The notes under the pieces were generated by a model. The model saw only the letters and a program-made list of their open reading frames with translations, was not told the origin of the DNA and searched no databases. Shown one piece after another: positions 35,682 through 45,163 of a stretch of DNA of 64,000 nucleotides. The first letter of the stretch is position 1, and every line of letters starts with the position of its first letter. The position numbers and the translations under genes are program-made. Source of the DNA: Mycobacterium sp. 050128. Lineage in GTDB: Bacteria; Actinomycetota; Actinomycetes; Mycobacteriales; Mycobacteriaceae. The stretch is taken from NCBI RefSeq assembly GCF_036409155.1, contig NZ_JAZGLW010000009.1:1-64000 (forward strand). The letters are read 5' to 3'.

Positions 35682-35830
35682 CTTAATTAATCAGCAGCCG
35701 TCGGCGAGGGCGGCGAGTCCGCCGTCGCCTATGAGCGGACATCGATAGGTCTCTGGAGCGAAGTCACCAAGTCTTGCAATTAAACTCGAATCGGGCCTGC
35801 GGCTCTCGACGATAGGAGCGGGTTCTGCGG

Positions 35831-36727
35831 TCAACGCGATCCATCGTGGCCGCGCCAGAATTGAGCTCTTACCCCGGTGCCGCTGACAGCTCCTCGTGGA
35901 CGGTTTGCCAGTCGGCGCCGTACCCAACCCGCGACGTGAGCTGCCGCTTGTAGCGATTTGAGCACGGCGCCGGACGGCGGCTCCGACCAAGCGGCCAGAG
36001 CTGTCGACAGGGTGGCCATGAACTCGTCGAGTGTCGCCTCGTCGATCACCAGCAGCGCATCATGTATGCGGTTCGCCGTCGCGAATGCCGTTGCAACATC
36101 GCGCATCAACTTGCGCCGCTCGAAGTCGGTCGTCTCCAGGCGAGCAAACGCCAGCGCAGTGTCGAGTTGCCCGGAGTCGATGTGGTAGTTCATCAGCGCC
36201 GAGATTGCCGCGCGCCGTTCATGCTTGCCGTGAAGATCAGGCAGCACCCTTTCGGCGAGGTCGGTACGGCCGATCGTGATCATCGTGGTGATCAGCATGA
36301 GCAGAGTATTGTTGCGCAGATTCTCATGAGAAATGGCCTTAACAGCGTGGTGAGCCAGAACGAAGGTGCCATCGCTTTGAGGGTGCGCGTCTGCAGCAGC
36401 CATTCTCACGAGTGCCTCCGCCCGGCCCTCCGGCGACCTCCAGATCCAGTCTGCCCACAAAGAGCCTGTGACGTTGTTTGCCTCGCGCCATGCCGCCGCT
36501 GCTTGTGTGCTGCCGTCGTATTCGAGTCGGGCAGCGTTCTCTCGCAGCTCGAGGGCCGACATCCACCGAAACCAGCTTGCGTCGTCGGGCTCTCGCGCTG
36601 CGATATGCAGTCCCTCGTCCAGTAGTGGTCGCCCACGCTCATCGCCTGACGCGATCATGCATCGCGTGAGGTCGCAGAGCGCGGTAATGCGACTATTCCC
36701 ATCCGCGATCCTGGCTACGACGCGCAA
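35831..36727 (-). CDS. helical solenoid (TPR-like) protein, probably 5'-truncated
   Basis: About 298 residues of helical pairs (ARIADGNSRITALCDLTRCM, then DLAERVLPDLHGKHERRAAI), TPR-like. The only start is TTG 36727, yet the same repeat pattern continues upstream without a start (ARKAFARAEQAAGREQFAEA) until a stop near 36855. The N-terminus therefore seems lost. Function unknown. Confidence 0.5.
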   Translation of the reverse strand: MRVVARIADGNSRITALCDLTRCMIASGDERGRPLLDEGLHIAAREPDDASWFRWMSALELRENAARLEYDGSTQAAAAWREANNVTGSLWADWIWRSPEGRAEALVRMAAADAHPQSDGTFVLAHHAVKAISHENLRNNTLLMLITTMITIGRTDLAERVLPDLHGKHERRAAISALMNYHIDSGQLDTALAFARLETTDFERRKLMRDVATAFATANRIHDALLVIDEATLDEFMATLSTALAAWSEPPSGAVLKSLQAAAHVAGWVRRRLANRPRGAVSGTGVRAQFWRGHDGSR

Positions 36728-37143
36728 TGCTTCGGCGAACTGCTCGCGTCCGGCCGCCTGTTCGGCACGCGCGAATGCTTTTCGCGCGAGACCGTCGCGG
36801 GTGAGGCAACAGCGGTCAAAATCGACAAGCTGGGCCGCAGCCGCTGACCACGGTCACTGCCGCAAGCGAGGCGGGCATACCTGTTTCCCGTTGACGCGAG
36901 GCCGGAGGTCTTCTGGTCTACCGACGACACCCGGATCGAGGCTGTGTTCCCGCACCCTTAGCAGTCCTCAACGGCCGTCCAGGGTGTGAAACTTACACGA
37001 CTCACCAAGGGGCGGAGTATAAATCGTGTACTGGCAGTGTGCTGGCGGAGGGCACGTATTCCAAATCTGCGCTATTTCTCAATATCCGACAGCCTCGGAC
37101 TCTCGGCACATTGCGGAACGGGCGTGCCATCGGGTTGGTGATG
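36728..37143. other. gap with remnants of coding sequence
   Basis: The right flank of the solenoid gene still codes in its frame back to about 36855. On the plus strand 36869-36961 reads a short protein-like tail (AYLFPVDARPEVFWSTDD) ending in TAG, possibly the 3' end of a lost gene. From 36962 to 37143 I see nothing. Confidence 0.35.
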
Positions 37144-37812
37144 TCAACCGTCGGTTTCTGGCGTCACGATGCCGCGGTCGAATGCGTAAACGATGGCTGC
37201 TGCACGGTCGCGTAACCGCAGCTTGTCGAAGATGTGGCTGACGTGGGTCTTGACCGTCACCGCCGAGATTCCCAGCTCTAGACCGATCTCGGCGTTCGTG
37301 CGTCCTTGGCCTAGAAGCGTGAGGACGTCGAGTTCGCGGGCGGTTAGCTGCTCTACTGGAGCTTTCTTGTTGCGTGGCGTTGTCGCGCGGTAAGCCGTGA
37401 GGACGCGGCCGGTAATCGACGGGTCGAGGAATGCGTCACCTTCCGCGACAGCCCGAATGGCGCGAATAAGCTCCTCGGCCGGTGCGTCTTTGAGGATGAA
37501 GCCTGCAGCACCGGCGCGCAGCGCGCCGGACAACAGCTCGTCGTCATCAAACGTGGTGAGAACGAGGACCGGAGGCGGGTCGTTCGCACTTTGAATCGAC
37601 CGCGTGGCCTCGATTCCACTGACGTGCTTCATGCGCAGGTCCATTACGACGACGTCGGGGTCCAACTGGGCTACAGCAGCTGGTACCTCGGAGCCGTCTG
37701 AACACTCGCCGACGACCTTGAATCCGTTTCTGGGCCGCAGCATTCGTCGCAATCCCGAGCGCAGCAGCTCCTGGTCGTCGACGAGCAGCACGGTGATCTC
37801 GCGTTCCGTCAC
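37144..37812 (-). CDS. NarL/LuxR-type response regulator
   Basis: About 222 residues. Receiver domain with DDQELLR, the phospho-acceptor Asp in DVVVMDLRM, LTTFDDDE and the Lys in FILKDAP. C-terminal LuxR helix-turn-helix (LTARELDVLTLLGQGRTNAE, then TVKTHVSHIFDKL). GTG 37812 overlaps the stop of the sensor kinase gene (GTGA), which decides the start: upstream codons lie inside the kinase. Confidence 0.94.
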   Translation of the reverse strand: MTEREITVLLVDDQELLRSGLRRMLRPRNGFKVVGECSDGSEVPAAVAQLDPDVVVMDLRMKHVSGIEATRSIQSANDPPPVLVLTTFDDDELLSGALRAGAAGFILKDAPAEELIRAIRAVAEGDAFLDPSITGRVLTAYRATTPRNKKAPVEQLTARELDVLTLLGQGRTNAEIGLELGISAVTVKTHVSHIFDKLRLRDRAAAIVYAFDRGIVTPETDG

Positions 37813-38975
37813 GACGTCACATCCCCCACCTGCGTAGGGATTGTGGCCTGAACCAACCATCCTGGCGGCGCCGGTCCAGCACGCAACGACCCGCCAATCA
37901 GTTCGGCCCGCTGACGCATCCCGTGCAGGCCGGATCCGCTGTGGGACACGGAGATCGGATGTGATGCCGTGTTGGTGACACACACGGTCGCCCACTCGTT
38001 CGTGATGTCCACGCGCAGGTTGGTTTCGGCTCCGGGCGCATGTTTGGCCACGTTGGCCAGTGACTCCTGAACGATGCGGTAGAGACTGAGTCCGGTTGTT
38101 GCCGAGACGAATTGAGGCGCACCGTCGATCTCGTAGCGAATCCTCATTCCCGCGCGCCGGAAGTCCTCGATGAGAGTGGGGATGTCGTCGATCCCGGGCT
38201 CCGGTGCAGGGTTGGACGGTCCGGTACCTAGCAATCCGACGGTCAAGCGGATATCGGACATCGCTTGGCGTCCGACGCGTTCAGCATCTTCGAGCGCCTC
38301 GATCGCGTCGTCGATATCACGGTCCTGCTGCAAGGCGTGGCGGGCTACTGTCAGGTTGAGCAGCGTGATGCTCAGCGAGTGCGCGACGACATCGTGGATC
38401 TCGCGGGCGATTCGGCGACGCTCTTCGCTGGCGGCTCGTCCGGCGTGGGCTTGGCGCGCGTCGCGCTCGCGCCACAGCAGCCGCAGTTGCATCAACATCA
38501 TCCGCCCCGAACACGCCCCCCACACCACGCCGAACATGTAGGGAATCCCCCAGTCGAGGGTGCCCGCCGCCGTCGGGACGGCCAGCGTTATTACCGCGAC
38601 GACGGTGACCACCATGCTTGCAGCAAACGAAGCAGCCGCCGAAATCATCACCGCGGTCACGATGAGAACGATTGGTGCGAGATCTTTTTCGACAGGACGG
38701 GCCAACAGCACCGCGGCCGCCCCGATCTGCGTCGCTGCGTGCCACAAGGTCCGGACGAAACCCTTCGGCCAATAGTCGATCAGCTGAACGGCCCAAATCG
38801 CACCGGCCAAGACCGCGATCAATGCCGCGCCGGCCGCTACACGCTGGCCAGCGGCGAGACCGAACGATCCCAATTGGGCTATCGCGCAAATCAGGAAATA
38901 CACGACCGGGTAGTCATAACCCATCTCGGCCGCGTGTCGGCGCACATAGCCCACCGCCCCGCCGATCACCCGCAC
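37809..38975 (-). CDS. two-component sensor histidine kinase (HisKA_3/NarX type)
   Basis: 388 residues. Four to five N-terminal membrane helices with no large external domain, then the dimerisation helix with phospho-acceptor His (RRIAREIHDVVAHSLS) and the ATPase domain (VQESLANVAKHAPGAE, then SGLHGMRQRAELIGG). It partners the overlapping regulator gene. Such small kinases in actinobacteria often sense the cell envelope. Target genes are unknown. Confidence 0.93.
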   Translation of the reverse strand: MRVIGGAVGYVRRHAAEMGYDYPVVYFLICAIAQLGSFGLAAGQRVAAGAALIAVLAGAIWAVQLIDYWPKGFVRTLWHAATQIGAAAVLLARPVEKDLAPIVLIVTAVMISAAASFAASMVVTVVAVITLAVPTAAGTLDWGIPYMFGVVWGACSGRMMLMQLRLLWRERDARQAHAGRAASEERRRIAREIHDVVAHSLSITLLNLTVARHALQQDRDIDDAIEALEDAERVGRQAMSDIRLTVGLLGTGPSNPAPEPGIDDIPTLIEDFRRAGMRIRYEIDGAPQFVSATTGLSLYRIVQESLANVAKHAPGAETNLRVDITNEWATVCVTNTASHPISVSHSGSGLHGMRQRAELIGGSLRAGPAPPGWLVQATIPTQVGDVTS

Positions 38976-39107
38976 TTGCTCAGCCTAGGACTTCGCCAGC
39001 GAGGAGACATCGTCCATCCCGACGATGGGTTCTCCACCCACAGTAGGAGAAATCTTCACCACCGCAGTGGGACGAATTCACAGCTACGGCACCCTAGCGT
39101 TGTCCGC

Positions 39108-40157
39108 ATGACCACTGCAGCCGCACTGTCCGCAGAAACTGACAATCGTGACATAGATAGGTATCAGGCACTGCTTGCGCGGCTGTCCACCCTGTCCGTC
39201 ACCCACCATTTCGATGCCTACGGCGACATCGAATGGGACTCCCCCGGCTTCGAGATCGACCGCGCAGATCCGCGGTGGGCGCTAACCTCGGATGATCCGC
39301 TTGCACACACGCAGTGGTACCAAAATCTGCCAACTGACCAGCGAGCGGGCCTTGGCCTTGATCGCACCGTGGCGATGATGAAGACCGGGCTCGAGTTCGA
39401 GCGCGTCCTCAAGCAGGGCCTACTCGAGTTCGCCGGCACGCTCCCCAACGGTGCCACCGAGTTCCGCTACGCCTACCACGAGGTCATCGAAGAGTGCCAG
39501 CACTCATTGATGTTCCAGGAATTCATCAACCGCAGCGGTTTTGACGCCGTCGGGCTCCCACTTTATGCCCGTCTCGGTGCACGGCTGGTTATCCCGCTCG
39601 GCCGACGTTTCCCGCCGTTGTTCTTCATCTTCGTGCTCGGTGGTGAAGAACCCATCGACTACGTCCAGCGCAAGGTCCTGCGCGACGAGAACGATCTACC
39701 CCCGGTACTCGAGCGGGTAATGAGGATCCACGTCACCGAGGAGGCCCGCCACCTCTCCTTCGCGCGCAGCTATCTCAAGAGCCGTGCGGCAACCCTCACA
39801 TGGTACGACCACCTCCAACTAGGAATCGGCGCCCCGATCATCCTCTCGGTGATGACAGCCATGATGTTTCGGCCGTCGCCACAATTGGTCGCTAAATACA
39901 GCATCCCGAAAAAGGCGCTCGCCGCGGCATACACGAACAACCCAGCGGCCAAAGCTGACGACCTGGCCGCGATCCGGCGGGTACGCAAGCTGTGTGCGGA
40001 GGTAGGTGTGCTCGGCCGATGCTACCGACTGTGGTGGCGCCTACTCGGATTACACGACCCATCTATGACGACGCCGGCCGTTGTTGACAGCCACCGATTT
40101 TCGAATGAATTGGGTTCCCTACGAAAGGTCCTCCATCTGCGTCGTAAGCGAACGTGA
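39108..40157 (+). CDS. AurF-like di-iron oxygenase (PF11583 family)
   Basis: 349 residues. Carboxylate/His iron ligands of the AurF family are visible: LEFERVLKQG, YHEVIEECQHSLMFQE and HVTEEARHLSFA. AurF oxidises aromatic amines to nitro groups; mycobacterial relatives have unknown substrates. ATG 39108 starts just before clear family similarity; a longer frame upstream only shadows the kinase gene. Not obviously in an operon. Confidence 0.87.
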   Translation: MTTAAALSAETDNRDIDRYQALLARLSTLSVTHHFDAYGDIEWDSPGFEIDRADPRWALTSDDPLAHTQWYQNLPTDQRAGLGLDRTVAMMKTGLEFERVLKQGLLEFAGTLPNGATEFRYAYHEVIEECQHSLMFQEFINRSGFDAVGLPLYARLGARLVIPLGRRFPPLFFIFVLGGEEPIDYVQRKVLRDENDLPPVLERVMRIHVTEEARHLSFARSYLKSRAATLTWYDHLQLGIGAPIILSVMTAMMFRPSPQLVAKYSIPKKALAAAYTNNPAAKADDLAAIRRVRKLCAEVGVLGRCYRLWWRLLGLHDPSMTTPAVVDSHRFSNELGSLRKVLHLRRKRT

Positions 40158-40370
40158 CCGCACCCGTCAACTGGTCCACATGGATCAACTGATCGGGGGG
40201 TCAGCTCACTTCCAGCAAGGCCGCGCTGACCATGTGACCGACCCATACATGGTGTTGCATCAAATGCAACGGGCGCACGGCTCGCTACGCCACCAACAAG
40301 TGACCGAATCAAGATGATCTCGCCAGGGCACAGCAAGGCAACAATGGCGGTCGCGCGCTCTTGAGTACAG

Positions 40371-40625
40371 CTAAACTGACTGCAGCAGAGGTAATTTCAA
40401 TATCAATCTCTTGTCACCCGTCCAGCTGCGGTAGCCGGCAAACGCCTCCCAGCAATGGCATGTAGATCGCTCGTTCTCCCCGCAACAGTGAGAACGGTGC
40501 ATCCGTCCGCACTGACAATGTGCTGTTCCGACAAGTACCTGGTGCGCGCCGAGCTCCGCACCGCATTCGGGACAGTGCGATGGACGGGGTTCCTCCCACC
40601 CGCGCCGGGTCTGCCGAAGCCCCAT
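40371..40625 (-). CDS. small zinc-ribbon-like protein
   Basis: About 84 residues from ATG 40625: RQTRRGWEEPRPSHCPECGA, then HCQCGRMHRSHCCGE and CHC. Eight Cys and several His make two plausible zinc sites. The CPECGA(E)LG segment is typical of real zinc ribbons. Length and start are uncertain. Confidence 0.5.
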   Translation of the reverse strand: MGLRQTRRGWEEPRPSHCPECGAELGAHQVLVGTAHCQCGRMHRSHCCGENERSTCHCWEAFAGYRSWTGDKRLILKLPLLQSV

Positions 40626-40681
40626 TCCCGCGATCGTAGCGTTGAGTTGAAGTTGAAGCGCCTGCGGCGCTGCTGAATGGC

Positions 40682-40904
40682 TTGGGCCGTCCCGGCCCAA
40701 GCCGATGTTTCTTTGCCTTTCTGGCTTTTTCGATTGTTGCCCGGCGGTTCGCTCGCGCTAAGGCCACGGCCTCCGCTTCGCTCCGGGCGCAAGGCTCGCA
40801 CAGTTACCCGACGCGTTCGCTGCGCTCGCGGCGGCTAACTGTGCGCCCGGACCTTGCACTCCGCGCCCCTATGCCGGGCCAAATCTCAATTGCCAGAGGG
40901 CAAA
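40682..40904 (+). promoter_or_regulatory. long-hairpin element B, copy 1 (leader of the ParB-like gene)
   Basis: A first hairpin TTGGGCC-GTCCC-GGCCCAA (40682-40700) is followed by a long imperfect stem: TTTGCC (40712) with GGCAAA (40899), CTGGC (40721) with GCCAG (40892), GCCCGGC (40739) with GCCGGGC (40873), GCAAGG (40789) with CCTTGC (40852), and GCACAGTTA (40798) with TAACTGTGC (40836). It ends about 50 bases before the ParB-like start. A second copy with changed but still pairing bases lies at 42699-42884. Confidence 0.65.
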
Positions 40905-40953
40905 AAGAGCAGGCGGCCATGTGAACGCCTGCCGTACACAGAAAGGTTCAACC

Positions 40954-42603
40954 ATGACCGACACAACCAACACCGACAGCGCAGCCACTACCGCCGACCA
41001 GCCCATCGGAACGCTGGAACACCTTGACCCGATGCTGCTCGACATCGGTGACAATGTCCGTGACGACGCAGCGCTGAGTAAGGCGTTCATCGCCAGCATC
41101 GCTGAAAACGGAGTTCTGGTGCCAATCACGGGTGTGCGTGACGCCGAGCGGCCGGAAGTCATCCGGGTCCGGAACGGGCAGCGGCGCACCCTGGCCGCCC
41201 GTGAGGCTGGCTTGTCCAGCGTTCCGGTCTATGTGCTGCCGTCCACCGCTGCGGATGCCAGCCAGGAGACCATCGACCGCATCGTGCACCAGATCGTGAC
41301 GAACGATCAGAAGCGCGATCTCACCGACGCACAGCGGGCACGCGGCATTCAGCAGATGATCGACGCGGGGCTGTCGGTGACCAAGGTGGCCAAGCGGTTA
41401 TCTGTCGGCAAGGATGCCGTGAAGGCCGCTCACACGGCAGCACGGTCGGCCACCGCCATGGATGCACTGGCCAGCGGCCAACTCAGCCTGACCGAAGCCG
41501 CCGCGATCACCGAATTCGAGGACATGCCCGGCGCGGTCGAGCGGCTGATGAGGTCGGCGGGAGGAGCTTGGTTCGAGCACACGGTCGCCCAGCTGCGCCA
41601 GGAACGCGACACCGCCCTGGCCCGAGCCCACGCCGCCCAGCCTTTCGCCGATAAGGGGCTCACCATCCTTGAGCAGCGCCCGGATTCGTGGGACCCGGCC
41701 TGCATACCGCTGCATCACCTGGTGACCGCCGAAGGGGACGAAGCCGACGACACCGCTGTCAGCGACCCCGCCCGCTGGGCTGTGTTTCTCGTTGACGACA
41801 CCGCTCTGTGCGACGTGGAAACCGGCGAGGTAGTGGACGAACAGAGCGTGGACTGGGAGACCGAGGATTTGCCCGACGCCACGCCCGCAGAGGGGCTGCG
41901 TCACGCGAACACGGTCACCGAGAAGGAGGTGTTCACCCCTGATTACTACTGCCTCGACTACCGTTCCGCCGCACTGACCCCGCAGAGCTGGTTCGCCCGG
42001 CAGACCGGACTGGTGGACACCGACACCGGCGAAGTGGTCGACTTGGACGACGAGGCCCGCGAGGCCGCACGCCAGCAGGCCGCGCTCGAAAAGGCCGAGA
42101 CCGAGAAGCGGGAGCGCCGGAAAGTGTTGGCGCTCAACAAGCTCGGGGATGCCGCTATGGGTGTGCGGCGTGAGTTCATCAAGAAGTTGCTCGCGCGTAA
42201 GACTCCACCTAAGGGTGCCGGTCTCTTCGTGGCGGACTGCTTGGCTCGCGACAGCGCGTTGCTCACCAGCAACAACGCGCTGGACACCACCGCCGAACTG
42301 CTCGGCGTCGACAGCGGCCAAGCCGTGGCCAAGCTCGTGGCCAATCTGGCCGCCAATGGCGACGGGCGCGCTCAGGTGATCACGCTGGCCCTGGTGCTCG
42401 GTGCTCTGGAATCGCGGACCCCCAAGGACGCCTGGCGCAATAACACGGGCTGGTGGGGACACCATGTCGGCAGCAGCGAGTACCTGCGCTGGCTCGCTGA
42501 CAAGAACGACTACCCCCTGGCCCCAGTGGAGGAGGTCGTGACCAAGGCCAAGAGCGCCGAGGACGTGTACGAGCAGTATTTGGCCGATGCGGTAAAGGAG
42601 TAA
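40954..42603 (+). CDS. ParB/Spo0J N-terminal domain protein
   Basis: 549 residues. The ParB nuclease/CTPase domain is near the N-terminus (DPMLLDIGDNVR, ENGVLVPITGV, RVRNGQRRTLAAREAGLSSV), followed by a helix-turn-helix (LSVTKVAKRLSVGKDAVKAA) and a long, partly acidic C-terminal region unlike chromosomal ParB. No parA is adjacent. It may act in plasmid partition or as a regulator of the backbone genes. ATG 40954 follows AAAGG; flanked by both copies of element B and closed by a terminator. Confidence 0.88.
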   Translation: MTDTTNTDSAATTADQPIGTLEHLDPMLLDIGDNVRDDAALSKAFIASIAENGVLVPITGVRDAERPEVIRVRNGQRRTLAAREAGLSSVPVYVLPSTAADASQETIDRIVHQIVTNDQKRDLTDAQRARGIQQMIDAGLSVTKVAKRLSVGKDAVKAAHTAARSATAMDALASGQLSLTEAAAITEFEDMPGAVERLMRSAGGAWFEHTVAQLRQERDTALARAHAAQPFADKGLTILEQRPDSWDPACIPLHHLVTAEGDEADDTAVSDPARWAVFLVDDTALCDVETGEVVDEQSVDWETEDLPDATPAEGLRHANTVTEKEVFTPDYYCLDYRSAALTPQSWFARQTGLVDTDTGEVVDLDDEAREAARQQAALEKAETEKRERRKVLALNKLGDAAMGVRREFIKKLLARKTPPKGAGLFVADCLARDSALLTSNNALDTTAELLGVDSGQAVAKLVANLAANGDGRAQVITLALVLGALESRTPKDAWRNNTGWWGHHVGSSEYLRWLADKNDYPLAPVEEVVTKAKSAEDVYEQYLADAVKE

Positions 42604-42613
42604 CGCGACTGTC

Positions 42614-42650
42614 AGGTGGGGTCAGGACTTCGGTTCTGGCCCCACCTTTC
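42614..42650 (+). terminator. intrinsic terminator of the ParB-like gene
   Basis: AGGTGGGGTCAG (42614-42625) pairs with CTGGCCCCACCT (42636-42647), then TTTC. Starts eleven bases after the stop codon. Confidence 0.75.
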
Positions 42651-42698
42651 GCGGCGGCGGACGGCATTTTCGAGGGGCGGACATGAAACAAGTTGCGT

Positions 42699-42884
42699 CC
42701 TCTGGCCTTTCGATTGTCACCGGCCGGACCGCTACCTGCAAGGCCCCGGCCTTCGCGTTGCTGCGGCCCGGTGGCTCGCGAACTTTTCCCCGAGCCGCTC
42801 GCTGAGGCTCACTGGGAAAACTTCACGCCCGGGCCTTGCAGTCCACGGCCCACTGGCCGGTTGAAATCGTGAATGCCAGAGAGG
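42699..42884 (+). promoter_or_regulatory. long-hairpin element B, copy 2
   Basis: Same order of helices as copy 1: CTCTGGC (42700) with GCCAGAG (42875), CGATT (42711) with AATCG (42865), ACCGGCC (42719) with GGCCGGT (42855), TGCAAGG (42737) with CCTTGCA (42834), and TTTTCCC (42784) with GGGAAAA (42814). The innermost helix differs fully in sequence from copy 1 but still pairs. A 25-codon frame (42893-42970) begins nine bases later. Confidence 0.62.
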
Positions 42885-42892
42885 CGAAAACA

Positions 42893-43322
42893 ATGGCAGC
42901 AATGACACTGCAAAGCACGTGTAAGCGGGCCGCCGACAATGACCATATGTCGAGCGGTCGTAAGGGATGAATTCATGACGGAATGGCAGAAGAAGCATTC
43001 AATCATTGCTTTTGTGTGTCGATTACCGCCAAGTCGCGAGCACCGAGAATCAGCATGAATCTTCGGTGCAGTGCCGGTCCTCGGGCCTCGCCTGTTCTGC
43101 CTGGCAGGAGGTGGCAAATGCTAAGTCTGACAACCAGGTATGGCGTGCGTGCATCTTAGGTGACCGGCATAGGAAGGGGGTGTGTAGACCTAAGTTCAAT
43201 CGCTGTGGAGAACGATCCACAATTGCCCGAATTTCTTTTGCGCGACTATGGCATAGGGCCACTCACGGCAGTAATATTTAATTATCGAACGCAGCAACCA
43301 CGATTTACAAAGGAGGCGACCA
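42893..43322 (+). other. gap with only very short frames
   Basis: ATG 42893 opens a 25-codon frame (starting MAAMTLQSTCKRAADN) directly after element B; it could be a leader peptide. Nothing else is supported until the GGAGG ribosome site of nrdH at about 43313. Confidence 0.35.
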
Positions 43323-43556
43323 ATGTCCCCAATCACGGTTTGCACGAAACCGGCCTGCGTGCAATGCACCGCGACGTTCAAGGTGCTGGACAAGCAAGGC
43401 ATCGAATACCAGAAAATTGATGTCACCGAAAATCCCGAGGCCCGCGAATACGTGATGAGTCTGGGATATCTGGGCGCGCCCGTCGTCTACGTCTCCCCCA
43501 CAGAGCACTGGGCGGGTTTCCGTCCGGATCGCGTCGCTCGCTTGGCCGCCGCCTAG
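43323..43556 (+). CDS. nrdH: NrdH-type glutaredoxin-like redoxin
   Basis: 77 residues with the redox motif CVQC (TKPACVQCTATFKVL), DVTENPEAREYVMSLGYLGA and APVVYV. NrdH redoxins supply electrons to class Ib ribonucleotide reductase, using thioredoxin reductase. No nrdE/F is present, so it must serve host enzymes or plasmid needs. ATG 43323 has AAAGGAGG upstream. First gene of a set that runs on to the primase. Confidence 0.92.
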   Translation: MSPITVCTKPACVQCTATFKVLDKQGIEYQKIDVTENPEAREYVMSLGYLGAPVVYVSPTEHWAGFRPDRVARLAAA

Positions 43557-43583
43557 ACCCATTTACTGGAAAGGACCCACCCC

Positions 43584-43877
43584 ATGTACGCCGACACCGC
43601 ACTGCAGCAGGCAGTTGCCGAGTTCGCCGAGCTGGATCACATTGAGCAAATCGGTGAAACGCGAAGCCATTTGCTCACGCACCTCTCCGACGCCGTGAAG
43701 GCCCTACACAAGGCCGCGACCAGCTTGGAGCAGTTGCGCAGTAACACCGTCTACGACGTCGAGTTCGCCGACGGCCGCGACGGACGCGATGTCGCCACCT
43801 TCCTCGACGACAGCATTCGCCAGACCCGCGCGGCCTACGCCGTAGTGCACACGGTCATCGACAAGGAGACTCCGTGA
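43584..43877 (+). CDS. small helical protein of unknown function
   Basis: 97 residues, mostly helical (AVAEFAELDHIEQIGETRSH, then AVKALHKAATSLEQLR). No family known to me. It sits between nrdH and primase with a ribosome site (GGAAAGGA) before it, and its stop overlaps the primase start, so translation is coupled. Confidence 0.7.
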   Translation: MYADTALQQAVAEFAELDHIEQIGETRSHLLTHLSDAVKALHKAATSLEQLRSNTVYDVEFADGRDGRDVATFLDDSIRQTRAAYAVVHTVIDKETP

Positions 43878-45163
43878 TGACCAGCACAGCGCAGACCCGT
43901 TCCCCCGGAACCGCTTTGGACCAGGTGCGTGACGCCCTGCAGGCGGCAGGGCACGCCATCCGGCCGCGTGGCGGTGAAGCCTTCATGGCCAGCTGCCCCC
44001 TGCACACCGACCACTCACCCTCACTGTCGGTGGGTTGGCGCGAAAACACCCGCGCCGGCCGCGGCGGGGCGGTCCTGCTGCACTGCTTTAGCTGTCAGGC
44101 CCCCGCCGTCGACATCGCCGCCGCCCTCGGACTGCGCCTGGCCGATCTGTTCGACAACCCTGCCCCGCCAACCAGTCAAAGCTGGACCCGCGCCACACGA
44201 CCGAAGGCGGCCCGACGAGTTGCCGGGTTAGGACCATTGCCCGCGCGCATCACCACGACCCCCGACCACGCCGAGCACCAGTGGCGCCGGGTCCGGGTCT
44301 ACACCTACCTGTCCACCGCCGGCCAACCGGTGCAGCAGGTCATTCGCGAAGAATGCGCCTGCACCGGCCACCCCCACAAGCAATTCCGGCAGCGCTACCG
44401 CGACGCACACCAATGGGTGTACCGCAAGCCGCACGGATTCACCCCGGTTCTGTATCGGCCCAACGCAATTCAAAGCGCAGCCAAGACCGGTGCATGGGTA
44501 TGGGTCACCGAAGGCGAAAAGGACGCCGACACCCTGACCGCGCTTGGCCGCCTGGCCACCACCAACGCCCAGGGGGCCGCCAACTTCCCCACCGGGCTGG
44601 TCGACGCATTCACCGGGCTCAACGTCGCCATCGTGGCCGACCGCGATCTCGCCGGCTATCAGCGGGCGATCAACCTGCATGACCGTCTGCACGCCAGCGC
44701 CGCCCAGGTGGTGCTACTCATGCCGGCCCTCGAGGTCGATAAATCCGACGTCACCGACCACGTCAACGCTGGCTTATGGGACCGCAGCGACCCCCTCGGG
44801 GGTTTCACCGTCATCACCCCCGCCGAGCTGCACGCCTTGGCTGCGGCCGCCAGGGCCGGCGCGGCCGCCGACCGCTTCGACACTGCCCTACGAGAGGCCA
44901 GTGCCCACCGTGACCGGCGCGGCGTGGTACCTGGCAGCGCGCGCAACGCGGCGCGGTGGCTCGCTGAAGCCGCCCACCAGCTGCGCACAGTGCAACACAC
45001 CAACGACGAGCTCCACAGCTACAGCAACCAGCACCTGTCACCAGTGGCGCGCACCGCCACTCGCGCCGTCGAAAGCCTTCTCGAGCGGCTCACCGTCGAC
45101 TACCGGGGCCACACTCGTCGCGCCCCAGTTCCGGCCGCCGATCGTTTGAAGGAGTCTGCATGA
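43874..45163 (+). CDS. plasmid/phage-type DNA primase (CHC2 zinc finger + TOPRIM)
   Basis: About 429 residues. The zinc finger is CPLHTDHSPSLSV...HCFSCQA (Cys, His, Cys, Cys), as in DnaG-type primases. The TOPRIM motifs are VTEGEKDADTL and VADRDLAGYQRA. There is no helicase domain. It would make primers for plasmid replication or transfer. The start is GTG 43874 or ATG 43877, both overlapping the previous stop; AAGGAG lies before. Its stop overlaps the next small gene (ATGA). Confidence 0.88.
   Translation: MMTSTAQTRSPGTALDQVRDALQAAGHAIRPRGGEAFMASCPLHTDHSPSLSVGWRENTRAGRGGAVLLHCFSCQAPAVDIAAALGLRLADLFDNPAPPTSQSWTRATRPKAARRVAGLGPLPARITTTPDHAEHQWRRVRVYTYLSTAGQPVQQVIREECACTGHPHKQFRQRYRDAHQWVYRKPHGFTPVLYRPNAIQSAAKTGAWVWVTEGEKDADTLTALGRLATTNAQGAANFPTGLVDAFTGLNVAIVADRDLAGYQRAINLHDRLHASAAQVVLLMPALEVDKSDVTDHVNAGLWDRSDPLGGFTVITPAELHALAAAARAGAAADRFDTALREASAHRDRRGVVPGSARNAARWLAEAAHQLRTVQHTNDELHSYSNQHLSPVARTATRAVESLLERLTVDYRGHTRRAPVPAADRLKESA

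Noticed and set aside
38265..39107. Long 5' extension of the di-iron oxygenase frame
   Set aside because: It lies antisense to the sensor kinase and the protein there is low-quality; family similarity starts at ATG 39108.
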